64,000 nucleotides of DNA, from contig CAUYUJ010019615.1 in assembly GCA_963575745.1 (NCBI GenBank), forward strand, positions 207,501-271,500, read 5' to 3'. Each line of letters starts with the position of its first letter. Position 1 is the first letter of the stretch. Below the pieces are notes generated by a model that had not been told where the DNA came from, searched no databases, and saw nothing but the letters and a program-made list of their open reading frames with translations. Positions 44,294-56,608 of this stretch are shown here, piece after piece. The DNA comes from Prorocentrum cordatum. Taxonomy: Eukaryota; Sar; Dinophyceae; Prorocentrales; Prorocentraceae. The translations under genes were made by a program, and so were the position numbers.

Positions 44294-44601
44294 ATGCTGA
44301 TGTTGCTGGTGACGCTGATGATGAGGAGGAGGATAATAAGGAGGAAGAGGAGGAGGAGGAGGAGGAGGAGGAGGAGGAGGAGGGGGAGGAGGGGGGGAAG
44401 GGGAGGCGGAGTAGGTGAAGGAGCAGGGGAAGAACACACGTTCTAATACCAAGCATACTGATCATACACATAAGCACAATACGGATGCTAACACTAATTT
44501 GCCGGCCCAACGGGCCAGAGGCGTGCTAAGATCTCCGGTAACTGCTCAACAATATTTCTAGTTCGCGCGCGCGCGGGCCCTGGGGGTCCCCGGACGAAAA
44601 G

Positions 44602-44747
44602 TACCCCGGCAAGGTCCCGGCAAGGTCCCGGCAAGGTCCCGGCAAAGTCCCGGCAAGGTCCTGGCAAGGTCCCGGCAAGGTCCTGGCAAGGTGCCGGCAA
44701 GGTCCCGGCAAGGTCCCGGCAAGGTCCCGGCAAGGTCCCGGCAAGCC
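44602..44747. repeat. 11-bp tandem array
   Basis: About 13 units of CAAGGTCCCGG, nearly perfect. Confidence 0.92.
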
Positions 44748-44756
44748 CTCAAGAGT

Positions 44757-45840
44757 GCCGGGAGACGCCGAAACATCACTCTCAAACGCCTGCGATGGCC
44801 TCAAGACGGCCCAACAGGCCTTCAAGACGCCCCAAGAGGTCCCTAAGCGGCGCCCCAAGAGGGCTCCCACAAGCAAAAATCGTCCCATTCCCTTAGGAAA
44901 ACGTGCATTTTTAACATATCCGCCTCTTCGTCTTTCACACCTTTCAAGGCGGTCCAAGAGGCCCCCAAGATCACCCCAAGACGGCCCGAGAGACCCTCAA
45001 GACCGCTCAAAGACGGCCCAAGAGCGCTCCAAGAAGGCCCAAGAAACCCTCAAGAACTCTTTTTCGGAGCCCAGGAGGGCTCCAAATCGGTCCAAGAGGG
45101 GCCCGAGAAGCCCTCCAGACGGTCCAAGAGAGCCGGGAGACGCCGAAATATCACTCCCAAACGCCTACGATGGCCTCAAGACGGCCCAACAGGCCTTCAA
45201 GACGCCCCAAGAGGTCCCTAAGAGGTCCTTAAGCGGCGTCCCAAGAGGGCTCCCACTAGCAAAAATCGTCCCATTCCCTTAGGAAAACGTGCATTTTTAA
45301 CATATCCGCCTCTTCGTCTTTCACACCTTTCAAGGCGGTCCAAGAGGCCTCCAAGATCACCCCAAGACGGCCCGAGAGACCCTCTAGACCGCTCAAAGAC
45401 GGCCCAAGAGCGCTCCAAGAAGGCCCAAGAACCCCTCAAGAACTCTTTTTCGGAGCCCAGGAGGGCTCCAAATCGGTCCAAGAGGGGCCCGAGAAGCCCT
45501 CCAGACAGTCCAAGAGAGCCGGGAGACGCCGAAATATCACCCCCAAACGCCTACGATTGCCTCAAGACAGCCCAACAGGCCTTCAAGACGCCCCAAGAGG
45601 TCCCTAAGCGGAGTCCCAAGAGGGCCCCCACAAGCAAAAATCGTATCATTCCCTTAGGAAATCGTGCATTTTTAACATATCCGCCTCTTCGTCTTTCACA
45701 TCTTTCAAGGCGGTCCAGGAGGCCCCCAAGATCACCCCAAGACGGCCCGAGAGACCCTCAAGACCGCTCAAAGACGGCCGAACAGCGCTCCAAGAAGGCC
45801 CAAGAAACCCTCAAGACGGTCCAAGAGGCCCCAAGACGGC
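44757..45840. repeat. Tandem repeat of about 380 bp, 2.8 copies
   Basis: Unit starts GCCGGGAGACGCCGAAA at 44757, 45132 and 45518 (spacings 375 and 386). Each has CAAGACGGCCC-type repeats and a unique CTTAGGAAAACGTGCATTTT segment. Confidence 0.88.
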
Positions 45841-46900
45841 CCCATGATTGAGGTCCACAGGGGCAACCTGAACGGAAATTTTGAGCCTCCCGCCCAAACA
45901 CGCCCCCGAAATGCCCCTACAAGCCCCCAAGTAGCCCCACGAAGCCCCCAAGAGAGCCCCAAGAGGCCCCCAACAGGCCGCAAGAAAGCCCCAAGAGGCC
46001 CCCAAGAGACCCCCAGGAAGCTCCCAGGAGGCCCCCAAGAGGCCAGGCAGACCCCCCCAAGAGACCACCAAGAGGGCCCACCCAGAGCCATCCACGAGGC
46101 CTCCCAAAGTTCCCAAGAAGCTCCCACGAAGCTTCCAAAGGCCCCCAAGACCCCCCAAGACCCCGCGATGGCACAATACGGGCCGGCGGAATGAGCGAAG
46201 CGATTCAATAACAATAAGAATGCGACCTATTATGATAATGCGAGTAGTAGTAGTATTAACGATAATAATAATACTAAAAAGAACAAGAAGAAGGGTGGAG
46301 GAGGAGGAGGAGGAGGAGGAGGACGGCGACGAGGAGGAGGAGGAGGAACAGGAGGAGGAGGAACAGGAGGAGGAGGAGGAGGAGGAGAAGGAGGGGGAGG
46401 AGGAGGAGGAGGAGGAGTGGGAGCAGGGGCAGCTGGGGGGAAGGTGGGAGGGCAGGGCCTTCTGGCGCTATACGGCTGGGGGCAGCTGGACCTCCAGCGG
46501 AACAAGGAGCCAGCACGCGAGGGCCTCGGGGAGTTCGTAGTCGATCCGCTCAGCAGGCTGTTCGGGTCTATACTTGGAGTAGGGCTGGTCGAGACAACGG
46601 TGGCCCCTGAGGCCACGGCGTCGCGTGCATTTTTTTACCGCGGGCGATTTTGCCTCTGGCCCAAGAGCCCTCACGGAGCAGTCCGGCTCGACAACGTACA
46701 GCAGGAAGGTGGGGTCCAGTGTTTTGGTCGAGTGTCTGCTCGAGGTGTTGTAGTGCTTCCGAGACGTCGGATCCCAGGAGCCCTCCTGGCGGTCTCTGTT
46801 CGTGTTGGGCCTCTTGGGAGCTTCTGGCCGCCGCGGCTGGATCCGCAGGGGCAGTTTTTGATTGCATTTGGTCCGGGCGGCAGGGCCGCCCTTGTCTCAG

Positions 46901-48627
46901 CTGGCCATCCTCCGACATACCTGTGCGGGACACCGAGCAGTTCGAACGCCTCGGGGCCTCCGCATTCTTCGACCGCGGAGACTCGGGCGAGCTGCGCATC
47001 ACGGCGATCCACTGGTGTCACGGTGGCTGCGTCGTGAGGCCCGGGGACTACGCATGGGAGCACGCGAAGTACGTGTGGAGATGTTTCCAGCTGCCTGCGG
47101 CAACTCCGGCCAACGTGCCAGCCCAGCCCGCTGGGTCGCAAAGTTTCGAGCACCGAAGACAGTCAGATGTGTCACCTTTCAGCTTGAGGCTGTCTCGGGC
47201 TCCTGTGCCCTCTTGGGGTTTGCTTGGGCCGTCGTGGGCCTCGCTTGGACCGTCGTGGGGCCATCTTGGCCTTTTAAGGAGTCTCTTGTGGCCGTCGTGG
47301 AGCCCTCTTGCTGAAGTGTACAGAAATCCCAAAACATCTTAGGGGCGTCAGTGACTTGGGGTGTCTCCGAGCCCTACCTGAAAGTCCCTTGATGGTCCTG
47401 TTGGAACGTATCGAGAGCGTCTTGAGCCGTCTGCAGGCCATATTGAGCCGTCTTGGGACCATCTTGGGCCGTCTTGAAGCATCTTGGTTCATCCTGGCGG
47501 CCTTGGTGGCCTGCTTTGGCCATCTTGAAACCTTAGGAACGCAGACACCCATTGTTTTTAACATGGGAGCGCTGCCTTCGGAGCGAGGACCTATAGTAGG
47601 AGGGGGGGGCGATGCATGCGGGTGGACGCGAGCAGAGCGGGGATGGTCCCTTACAAGGCACCCTATCAGGCATCACTTGGCATGCTACCATGCCTCAGCG
47701 TTCCACGGGGTACGGTGGCGGACTTTGGGCGTGAAGGTGACCGCAGTTGACCATTTGGTGCACACACATTGGATTGTGTCGAATGCGTTCTCCACATCAT
47801 TGAGAGAGTCGTTCCGGGCCGACCATCCCATCCGACGACTGCTTCATGTCAACATATTCAACACGGCCTCGGTCAATTATTCTGCGTTCTGGGGCTTATA
47901 CCCGAAAGATGGTTTCCTACACAGAATGACGCCTTGGGAGCACGACGGGCTCGTTGGTGCCCTCGAGGCTGGATTCTCTTCATTTAGGTATAGGACATGG
48001 CCGCAGGCCTACGATGAGTGCGACATGCCTGAGGATTTGAAGGCAACGATGCCCATGTGGGAGGACGGACTGGCAGTATGGAAGATGCTCCGCGAGTGGC
48101 ATGCTGCGTACATCGACCTCTATTACGATACCGAGTTGCATGTACTGGCAGATCCGGAGATACAGCAGTACTGGACTTTTCGCACGACGCCTCAGTACAC
48201 CAGGGGACTGCCGCCCCTGTCGAAGGAAGCGCTCATCGACCAGGTCACCCACAGCGTGTTCTGGGCCTGCGCTTTCCACGAGTTCGTGGGCGGCGCCGTG
48301 GAATACGTCACTGACCCCGGCGGCCTGTTCCTCCAGGTGCGCCCCGGCCAGACCATGGCGGACATGCAGCACATGGTCCAGGCCCAGTCGCTCACCGCGG
48401 CCACGGGCTCCCCCATGCCGAAGCTGTCGGGAGACTGGAGCTACCTGCTAGACCTCGGCCACTCCGCGGGCACCAACAAGCTCTTCGAGAGGGTCCGCGT
48501 GCTGCACGGCGGCCTCGCGCGCCGCATGCGCGAGGTCTCGGCGGAGATCGCCGAGAGGAACACCAGGCGCCCGCAGAGTTTCAGCGCATTCGACCCGCTG
48601 ACGTTTGAGTGCTCGGTGAGCCTGTGA
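46901..48627 (+). CDS. Gene C, part 2: lipoxygenase catalytic domain
   Basis: Exons 46901-47096 and 47737-48627. Exon 1 has DIPVRDTEQFERLG, ITAIHWCHGG and WEHAKYVWRCFQ; exon 2 has VDHLVHTHWIVSNAF, RADHPIRRLLH, a GFLHRMTPWEHDG segment, FWACAFHEFVGGAVEYVTDP and the C-terminus ECSVSL. In lipoxygenases the iron is held by His residues of an H-x4-H helix, a later His, and the C-terminal Ile carboxylate; here candidates are the DHLVHTH histidines, the His of AFHEF, and a terminal Leu. The first ligand falls at the splice junction, so its presence is unverified. The intron (about 640 bp) appears GC-AG and contains inverted AAGATGG repeats. No PLAT domain seen. The protein probably dioxygenates polyunsaturated fatty acids. 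Confidence 0.78.
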
Positions 48628-51600
48628 CCGGGCTCTGCACGCCGACGACGACGACGCGGACGACGGCGACCTCGGCAACGATCTCGGCTACGCCGACGAC
48701 GAGGGGCGGCCAGAACATGGGGCCGTAGCAGCTGGGATCCGTGGACCACGCCGGAGCGCCAAGGCACCGGCGATGCGGCGCGATCTGGCGCCCGTGCTTC
48801 TCCAGCCTGGCCGTCGACGGAGGAAAGGAGTTCGGAAGGAAAGGTGTCCTGCGATCTGCCTCCGCTCTTGTGCCTTGGGGCCCTCCTCGGGCCCCCGTGG
48901 CTGTCAGAAAAAGGCTGAGGACGGAGGCCCGGTCCCATGGGGAAAGGGCTTCGGGGTCCCAGGGGGGTCGCACCCGGGGACGCGAATGTGGTCGCGCCTC
49001 GCGCGTCGCGGTCTTGGCCAGCAGCTGCCTTTCTCCAAGGGAGGGCGCGTCGCGCATTGCCGAGCGCGGGTGCGCGAAGTTGGGCGACCCATGGTGGATC
49101 TCGGGACCAGGGCCTGCTTCTCTCGGGACCCGCCTGCACCACGCCAAGGAAGCGGATGGGGGGGGGGGCGGGGGGGGGGGGGGCGCCACGCAGACGAGCG
49201 CAACAGACGACGGCGCTCGCGGCAGCCTCCCCCGCCTCATGGGGCGCTCGGGAGGAGTTCCCCCGTGGGGAGGATGGGGTGGGTGGATCATTGTCGCCCC
49301 TGGGCCCGGGGTTCCCAAAATTTGTGGGGAGCCGCCTCAGTGCTACCAGGGGCAGGGCACTCGAGCGGCTGCCAGCTGCGCTCCAGAGGCCCTCTCTGCC
49401 CCTCGCGACATGCTGGGCACATCGGACAAGACGTCGGGGTGCCATGTGCCTCACGCAAGCAGTGGCGAAGCGTCCTGGCTCGCCTAATGTTCTAAGAACC
49501 TTCTGTTATTTCCACGACATGTTCTCAGAAAATGTCTGGCGGAGCCTGCTTTGATTTATCACATCGGGCTTATGTTCTAAGAACATTGTTGTAGTTGAAC
49601 ATTATTACTTCTCAAGAATAATTATTGTTGGGACCCCTGGTGCGCGCCCCCCCCGCCGCGCCTAGGCCGCAGCCACATTTTCATCATTTTCGTGAGGAAG
49701 TCTCAAGTAAAACGATGTGATCCAGATCCGGTTGTTTTGTTGACGCCCGCTTTCCCTGTCAAAAAACACTATAAAATGACATTTCTTGTTCTAACATAAC
49801 CAAACTTCAAGAATCCCTTGCAAAAAATAAGGTAAAGTGGACATTCGCGCGCGCAAGACGGAATCCTTCCAAAACCTTAGTTGTCGTAGCGATTTTAACA
49901 TAAAAACATCAAAAAAAAAACAATGGTTGTTTGTTTAAAAAATGTCAAAATTTCATCCCGCGCGCTCTTGCGGATTCGTAGGAAACCCAACACTTTTTAA
50001 ACATTTCTGTCAAACGGGTTTTTGCGAACAACTTTTTCGAACTTCTGCAACAACGGTTGCGCACCTGCCAGGGCCATCATCCCTGTCAAATAATACCATG
50101 CGGGACACATTCGTTTTTTCTTCGCGCGCGCACGCCGTCGTCGTCGGCCGCGGGGCCCTGAATAGTAGCCACGGTCGTCCGCATGCCACGAAGTGAAGTG
50201 TCCGAACGTCATAGGGCGGGAAGCTGGGTGTGGGTGGTGGCGAAGAGTCGTTTGGAAATTTGGTAGAGCTTGAACCGGCCCCCCACAAAGTGGGGGTATT
50301 GCCCGCCTCCTATGAAAACCCTGGCACTGGTGAGAACGGAGTGTCCCCACGTGCTAGTAATTGTTGTTGTTGTTGTTGTTGTTGGTGCTGGTGTTGGTGT
50401 TGGTGTTCTTCTTCTTCTTGTTGTTGTTGTTGTTTTTATTGTTGTTAGTTCATGTGCGGGTTTTAAGAACATTTCATGGTAGGACTATAGGAATGCCGGA
50501 ACGGTCGGTCCCTGCTCAACTCACGGAGATGTCTGCTTCCCCAGCGGGGCTGCGAAGGAAGCTCAAACGTTGACAGGAGTGCGCTCCCCAGATCTCTGAC
50601 ATACAGTCTTCGCGTACAGCACGCGTGCGCGTACCCAGCAGCCGCGATGTGCCATGCTTCGTAGGCTGCGAAGCAAAGTGTGAAGCACAACAGCGCTGCA
50701 CGCATTTACCCATCCCTAGAAGCACATCTAGATTGCGGGGGGCGAAATGTCTTACACGGTCCCGGGGTGCATGGCTGCAGTGGGGGTTCGTGGTGCGGAT
50801 TGTCGCTCTGATCACTCTCGTTTCTGCCGTCGCCCACAGCCCGCCCCGCGACCCGCCCCGCGACCCGCTCCGCGAGCCGTCGCTTGGCGACCCGCCCCGC
50901 GACCCGCCCGCGATCCACCCACGTTGCTCCGACGGGAAATATCAGCCATGCGCAGAGTGGGGCAGGGAGAGGGGGGAAGGCTTCTTAAAAGCACCCCTGC
51001 TTCTAAGAAGCCTTCCCCCTCCCCCCTGTCCGCGTGTGCGCTCCGCCAATCGTAGAGTCGGCGCCTGCGGCGGGCTCGTTGCGCAGTGTGTAACACGAGT
51101 GTCGTCTGCAGTGGGCTTCTTCGAATGTTTTGGCGAGCGTCGCAGACTGCCGACGACCTCCCCCCGCTGCCACCCCATTCTTGTCCGCAGTTGCGCGGGC
51201 TATGCAATCATACAGATGCTCAAGTTTGGTTCAACACCTGCGTCAAGGCACGGTCATCAGCGTGCAGGGATCGGAACCGTCTTGCAGCGCCCCTGGTCGC
51301 GTGGCAGAGCGGGTGCTTCGCTGCGAACTTTCGTTGTTCATTGTGACAGTCACGCGTGGAGTTGTGCCTCGTGTCTAGGGCACCTGGTTGCTGCTCCTCC
51401 CAACTCAAACTCGCGCAGGCCGCGACGAGGATGAGGAGGATGGTTAGGAAGAGGATGCAGGAGGACATTGGCATGCGAGGAGGGTGAGGACAAAGTAGGG
51501 GAGATAGGGAAACCATATGCGTACATAGGTGCAGGAGGAGGGCAAGAAGAGAAACGAAACGCAGGATGAAGGGGTGGGAACCGCCCGAGACCAAACTACC

Positions 51601-53025
51601 CATCTCAATCTGCAAGTAGGGCCTGGGCTGCTATTCCTCATCCTTCCTTTTCCTCGCCTCCCACTTCTCCTCCCCCCCTTTCCTCGTAACCTCAAACGTG
51701 CCCCCGAACAAGTCCCTCGAGAGTCCCCCAAGAGACCCCAGAGGGTTCCGAGAGAGATCCAGGAGGACCCCAAGAGGTCTTCAAGAGGAGCCCCCACCAC
51801 AGCTCCAAGAGGGCTCCCTGGATCACCCAAGACGTTTAGCCGTTTTGGGTTGACAGTTTCTTTGATTGTTTCTTGGTGTTCTCTTGGCGCTCTCGCCATG
51901 AGCTGACGCCCTGAATCCCTTGGAAGCGGGCAGCGCGGGGCGGGTGGCGACAGAGGACACCAGCAGCAGCGTGCGCACGAAACGAAGAAGCCGCACGACT
52001 CCTCGGGTCGCCGCGCGCGGGGAGCCCTGCACGGGCTCGTCTTGAGGGCACCCCTGGGGCCTCTCGAGGGGCTTGCTGGGCGCCATGTCTGAGGTCACGG
52101 GCAAAGGGGGTGGGAGGAGGGGGGGAGGGGGCGGAGAGCGAGAGGGAGGCTGAGGAGGAGGAGGAGGAGGAGGAGGAGGAGGAGGAGGAGTAGGAGGAGG
52201 AGGAGGAGGAGGAGGAGTGGGAGGATCGGCCGCCCGTGGCCGGCCATGCTGCCCATCGCAGCGGATGCGAGGCGGCAAGCAGTTTTGGCTTTGGGCGGCT
52301 ACTCCTGCTCGACCCTCTTGGCTCGATCCTCTCCCTGCCCTCTTCCTACATCATGTTGCTCTTGCCTTGATCCCCCTGCTCGCCCTCCTCGCCCTCCTCG
52401 TCGTCACGCATCCCCCTCCTCCTCCGCTCGTCCTCGCCCCACTCGTCGCTCCTCATCCTCTTCGCCGTTCGCACGGTCTCAGGGTGCGACCAGGAAGGCG
52501 AGGCATCCATTCCGCACGGAATAATGAGAAACAGGATGGCCCCGTATTGCGAAACACCCGCTCGGCCGTGCTCACGTGGACAGTGTAAAACTGCCCGGCT
52601 GGCCCCCTCATTCCGCGAAATCACTAAAATGCGGCAAATTCGGCAATCTAAGGGTAGGTTATGGGATGCCACGCCCACCCTTTGCATCTACGGATTGCTG
52701 TGACCATTGATCCGCCACATGCACACGCTCCAATGGATTGCTCCTGGGTCTAAGTGGAGGGTGGCGGTGTATGAATCATCACAGATAGCCAGCGATTTTA
52801 CCCTGAAGGAAAAGCAACAGTCCTCGGCGGGTGTCTGTGTACATTTAGTCGTGGCGTAGTTGATCTTGATGGCTCCCTGGCGCGACACCTAGAATCTCAG
52901 CGCCGCGCGGCTATTCGGCTTTCTGCAGCTGCGACCACCCACCCCAACTCCTCCCCTCCCCTCGCGACCTGGCCCCCCGGATCTCTCTCTCGACCCCTTC
53001 CCCGTGCAGGCTTCTCATGTCGTTA

Positions 53026-53081
<56 letters not shown>

Positions 53082-54724
53082 TGGTGACCGTGCCGGGGCC
53101 CGAACCGACCTCTGGAGGGCCAGAGTGGCGTTTGCCTTATCGGACTGATCGAGCCGCCAGATCTACGGGTCCCCTTCTCCCAGGCTTAGTATGAGGATGC
53201 ATCGCTCCAGAGCGTTCCGGAACGCTCTTCCTGAACGCTCTCAGGGCGTTCCGGAAAGCTCTGGAACCGACCGCGGCGCCCGATATGTCCTCCCGACCTG
53301 GCGGTTCTCGAAGATCCCTGGAACATCCGCATTCAGATTTGTCCTGATTTTGCCTTCGTCTTATCCCCCTGGTCACCTGGGGCCTGGCTCAGGCAACCGC
53401 AAATGTACATCCTCGCCGATCTTGACAAGGCCCATCCTGGGCCTAAGGTCGGTACAAAATTACGCCGACCTGGCTAGGCCAACGGGGCGCATAAACCGAT
53501 CCTGGGCCCAGGATTGGCCTGGCCAAAGCCAGTGCCAATGTATCGTTTGTCGTTTGTATCGTTGTCGCCATCCTGCTGGCGCCATGCGATGGAGCCCCTG
53601 CTCCCTGAGCTCTCACCCCTGCCTCAGCGGCACCCGATGCATGCACCACGCCGCCTGGTCGGCAAAGGAGCCGAAGAGCTCGGCGAAGGATTTCGGTGCA
53701 TCGACGCTTCAGCGTCCCACAGGGAGGGAAGCGGGGGCGTCTATATCCAGAGCTCCGACGTCGTTTTTTTCCACGACGTGCCTCCCCCCCAGCGGAGGTC
53801 TGGACCTTCTCCTTGGGGTATTTTCGTTCATCAGGTCGTTCTCTCTGACGGCCCCGGGGCGCTGTACGGGCCGCCCGATGGCCGAAAATTGCCGAAACAC
53901 CTCCCGTCGCGTTTTGGTTTCGCGACGCGAGGGTGTCGAGGTACACGGCTACCTCGCCAACCTGCATTGCTCGGCCACGACCTCCGCCGGTCCTCCTGGC
54001 ACAGGAAATGCAGCAGCCGAGCCGTCGAGCAAAGCACTTGCGAGAGCCTCCGCTGTGAGAAGGGTGAGGAGGGGGGGAGGACTCCTCCTCCTCCTCCTCC
54101 TCCTCCTCCTCCTCCTCCTCCTCCTCCTCCTCCTCCTCGGGGACAACATGGAGGAGGGCGGGGGGGAGGGGCGGGAGCAGGGGAAGGCACGTAACTTCTC
54201 AGCAGGCGCGACAGCACCATCTGCCCAGAGCCTGCCGACAGGAGCATGGCCTTTGCCGACCAGGCGACATGCCGTATACCCGTGACCCCCAGAAGTCTGG
54301 ACCGTGCCCCGGGGGCGGGCTTTTCGCCCTGAGTCGTCTCTCGACTGTCTTGGGGCCCGCCCAGAGGCCGAAAACAGCCATAAATTTTGACGCGCAGCGA
54401 TCGTTTCGCGACGCGAGGAGGCCTCGGTACAGTCGGACCGAGGTATAAGATCGAGGTCGGTTCGGGCAGGGTACCCCCAAGCCCTTCGTGTTTGTTGGAG
54501 GTCATTGTGCATCCTGTCGGGGGGCACCCTCGAGTGTTCTGTGTGTCTTGGCCGTCGGGGGGTCTCATGTTCTTGAAGGCTGTTCTTCTGTCTTAGATCC
54601 GGCTGTACTTCGAGACCCTCCCCGCCCCTCCGAAGCAAAGCGGCGGAGCGGTCCCGCCGAGGATGCGGTGCAGCGGCGCGGCGCTGGCGCATTGGGCCTC
54701 TCTCACCCACCCACCCCGCGGTAG
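48628..54724. other. Spacer or long HSP70 intron(s), no recognised exon
   Basis: GC-rich DNA (48640-49450), a dispersed element (49459-49630 and 50460-50535), AT-richer DNA (49640-50100), TTG repeats (50359-50450), GACCCGCCCC repeats (50838-50925), an inverted repeat (50967-51035), CCCAAGAG repeats (51700-51830), GGA (52150-52220), (GTC)n (53024-53083), CTC (54083-54142). Upstream HSP70 exons must lie here or be absent; I could not find them. Confidence 0.5.
49459..49630. repeat. Dispersed element copy (GCAGTGGCGAAGCGTCC)
   Basis: Shares GCAGTGGCGAAGCGTCCTGG, ACATCGGG and AGAACATTGTTG-like blocks in the same order with 58053-58230; a short relative starts at 56491. Confidence 0.75.
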
Positions 54725-54780
54725 GCGACGACTTTGACAAGACCATCGTCGACTGGCTTGCTGGGACGTTCAAGCAGCAG
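54725..54780 (+). CDS. HSP70 micro-exon 1
   Basis: 18 codons plus 2 bases, [18 protein letters not shown]. Acceptor GCGGTAG; GA donor after CAGCAG. Confidence 0.72.
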
Positions 54781-56570
54781 GAGGGGGGAGGGGGGGCTGG
54801 GGAGGAGGAGGAGAAGGAGGAGGAGGAAGAGGAGGCTGCAGTCTTCATGCCAGGCCAGCGTGAAAAAAGAGGAGGGGGAAGAGGACCGCTACAGCCCCGC
54901 GGCTCAAGTTCGCCAACCTCAAAAGAAGGGGGGAAGAGAAGGAAACAGCAGGACAAGAGAGGGGGAATGGGGAAGGGGCATGGGAGGAGGAGGAGGAGGA
55001 GGAGGAGGAGGAGGAGGAGGAGGTGGGGGAGGGGGAGGAGGAGGGGTCTGGGTTGACGCTCTTCTCTTACGTGCAGTTTTTCGCGATGTGGGCTCTAGTG
55101 GATCACGACCGGGGTCCAGGTGGTTTCGAATTCTGCTGTTGACGAGCCCGCCTCGATGCGAGCCGGCGGTTGTCAGGTCCCAGACGACATTGCACGAGAT
55201 CGTGACGAGTTGGCTAGCCAGGCCTGTACCACCCTGAAGTGTAACGCGGGCATTGTTGATCGAGTGCTCCGCAGTCCGTGCCGAGCCCAGCTGCAGGCTT
55301 CAAGAGCAGACCATCGACTACCGATCTTGTGCTCCGTCGTTGGCGCTGGATCGAAGCCGATGCCCGAGGCAGCGCGCACGAATGGTCGATGGCCGAAGTT
55401 CTGCGATGGTCGATAGTCCTGTGTTATGTACGAAGGCGATGTTGCTGATCCCCCCTCGGCCAGCCGAGCCCGTCTGCGCAGCGCGCGCCCTGCTGCTGAT
55501 CTGCAGTGGGCGGGAGGGTCGTCCAGCGGGGAGGAGGCTGGCACCAAAGCGATGGGCAGCCAGGCCCTGGAGGCCGCTGCCCGCTCGCCACGGTTGCTTG
55601 CGGAAGCGTGTGAACTTAGGGCCCCCTCCATGACAGGGTTGCCTCATGGCTGGCGGGCAAGCGGCTTCACCCCCCCACCCTGCCACCATGTTTTCTTTCT
55701 CGGGACAGCACCAACCGTCTATTTCTATGGGGAATGTGGCTCCCTGGCAAGCGCTCGCCCGGAGGCTCCGCGGGAGTCCTGCCCAGTTGCCCGCTCTCGG
55801 CTCCCACGCCATCACCAACCACCAGCTCGATGTTTTGTGCTGGCCTCGTAAAGTCCTGACGCCCTCCAAGGCTGTTCGATGTTGGGTATTTGCTCACATG
55901 TCTTTATCTTCAGTACAATCCCAGCTAACCGCATGCCCCGGACGATCAATCGAACCGCCCCCCTTCACGATTGAGAGTTGAAAATCTCCGGCCAAGACAG
56001 AGTTAGTTGGTCGGGGGAGGGGCGACAAGGCCGAACTGGTTTCTCGCAGGGGAAAGTTACGAGTCAAAATTGTGATCTCCTTGTGTTGAGTATCAACATA
56101 AGGAGATCACAATTCTTTCCCATCCCCTCCTTGTGATCCCCTCCGAAATCACGAACGTGTGGCAGGGCTAGGTTGTCGTGGTCGTCGTCGTCGTGGTCGT
56201 CGTCGTCTTCGAACGACGGCGACGACGACGACTTCTTCTTTCTTCGTCATAAATCCCACGTGCGACTTGCCGGGACAAATCGTTTATTATCACCCCGGGA
56301 CCCCGAACTTTATTATCCCCCAGGTGATGTTTCCAGGCGTAGTTTGTGATTTTTGCATTTGGACAATCATCCTCTTCCCCCTCACCCCTTCCTGCAGCTG
56401 AAGGGCTTCAGTGAAACATCTGCGGCTCTACATTCATATCTCGTGATTTCGTTTTGGAGGGAGGTGGAGGACGTATGAGGACCACGTCAAGCAGTGGCGG
56501 AGCGTCCTGGCATGTTTAAGAACCTTGTGCGCTCTGCAAGAAGTGTTCTTAGCACGTGTCTTGTATACAG

Positions 56571-56608
<38 letters not shown>

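Larger units (their letters stand above)
41777..46900. repeat. Microsatellite-dominated block between P450 and lipoxygenase exons
   Basis: In order: GGA (41790-41925), GTG/GGT (42055-42290), GGA (42610-42860), GGA (43095-43480), GAT (43505-43860), GGA (43895-44075), GCT/GAT (44185-44320), GGA (44325-44420), an 11-bp array and a roughly 380-bp tandem (44602-45840), CCCAAGAGG repeats (45840-46180), GGA (46280-46420). The phrase GAGGATCATTTCTGTT or close variants recurs near 41785, 42856 and 43892. Missing lipoxygenase exons may hide at 42890-43080 or 46420-46900, but none is convincing. Confidence 0.6.

Noticed and set aside
50625-51434. 269-codon plus-strand ORF
   Set aside because: Spans a GC-rich tandem repeat and an inverted repeat; composition not protein-like.
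52688-52888. 66-codon minus-strand ORF
   Set aside because: Non-repetitive, but isolated, against the local gene direction and matching nothing I recognise; chance length.
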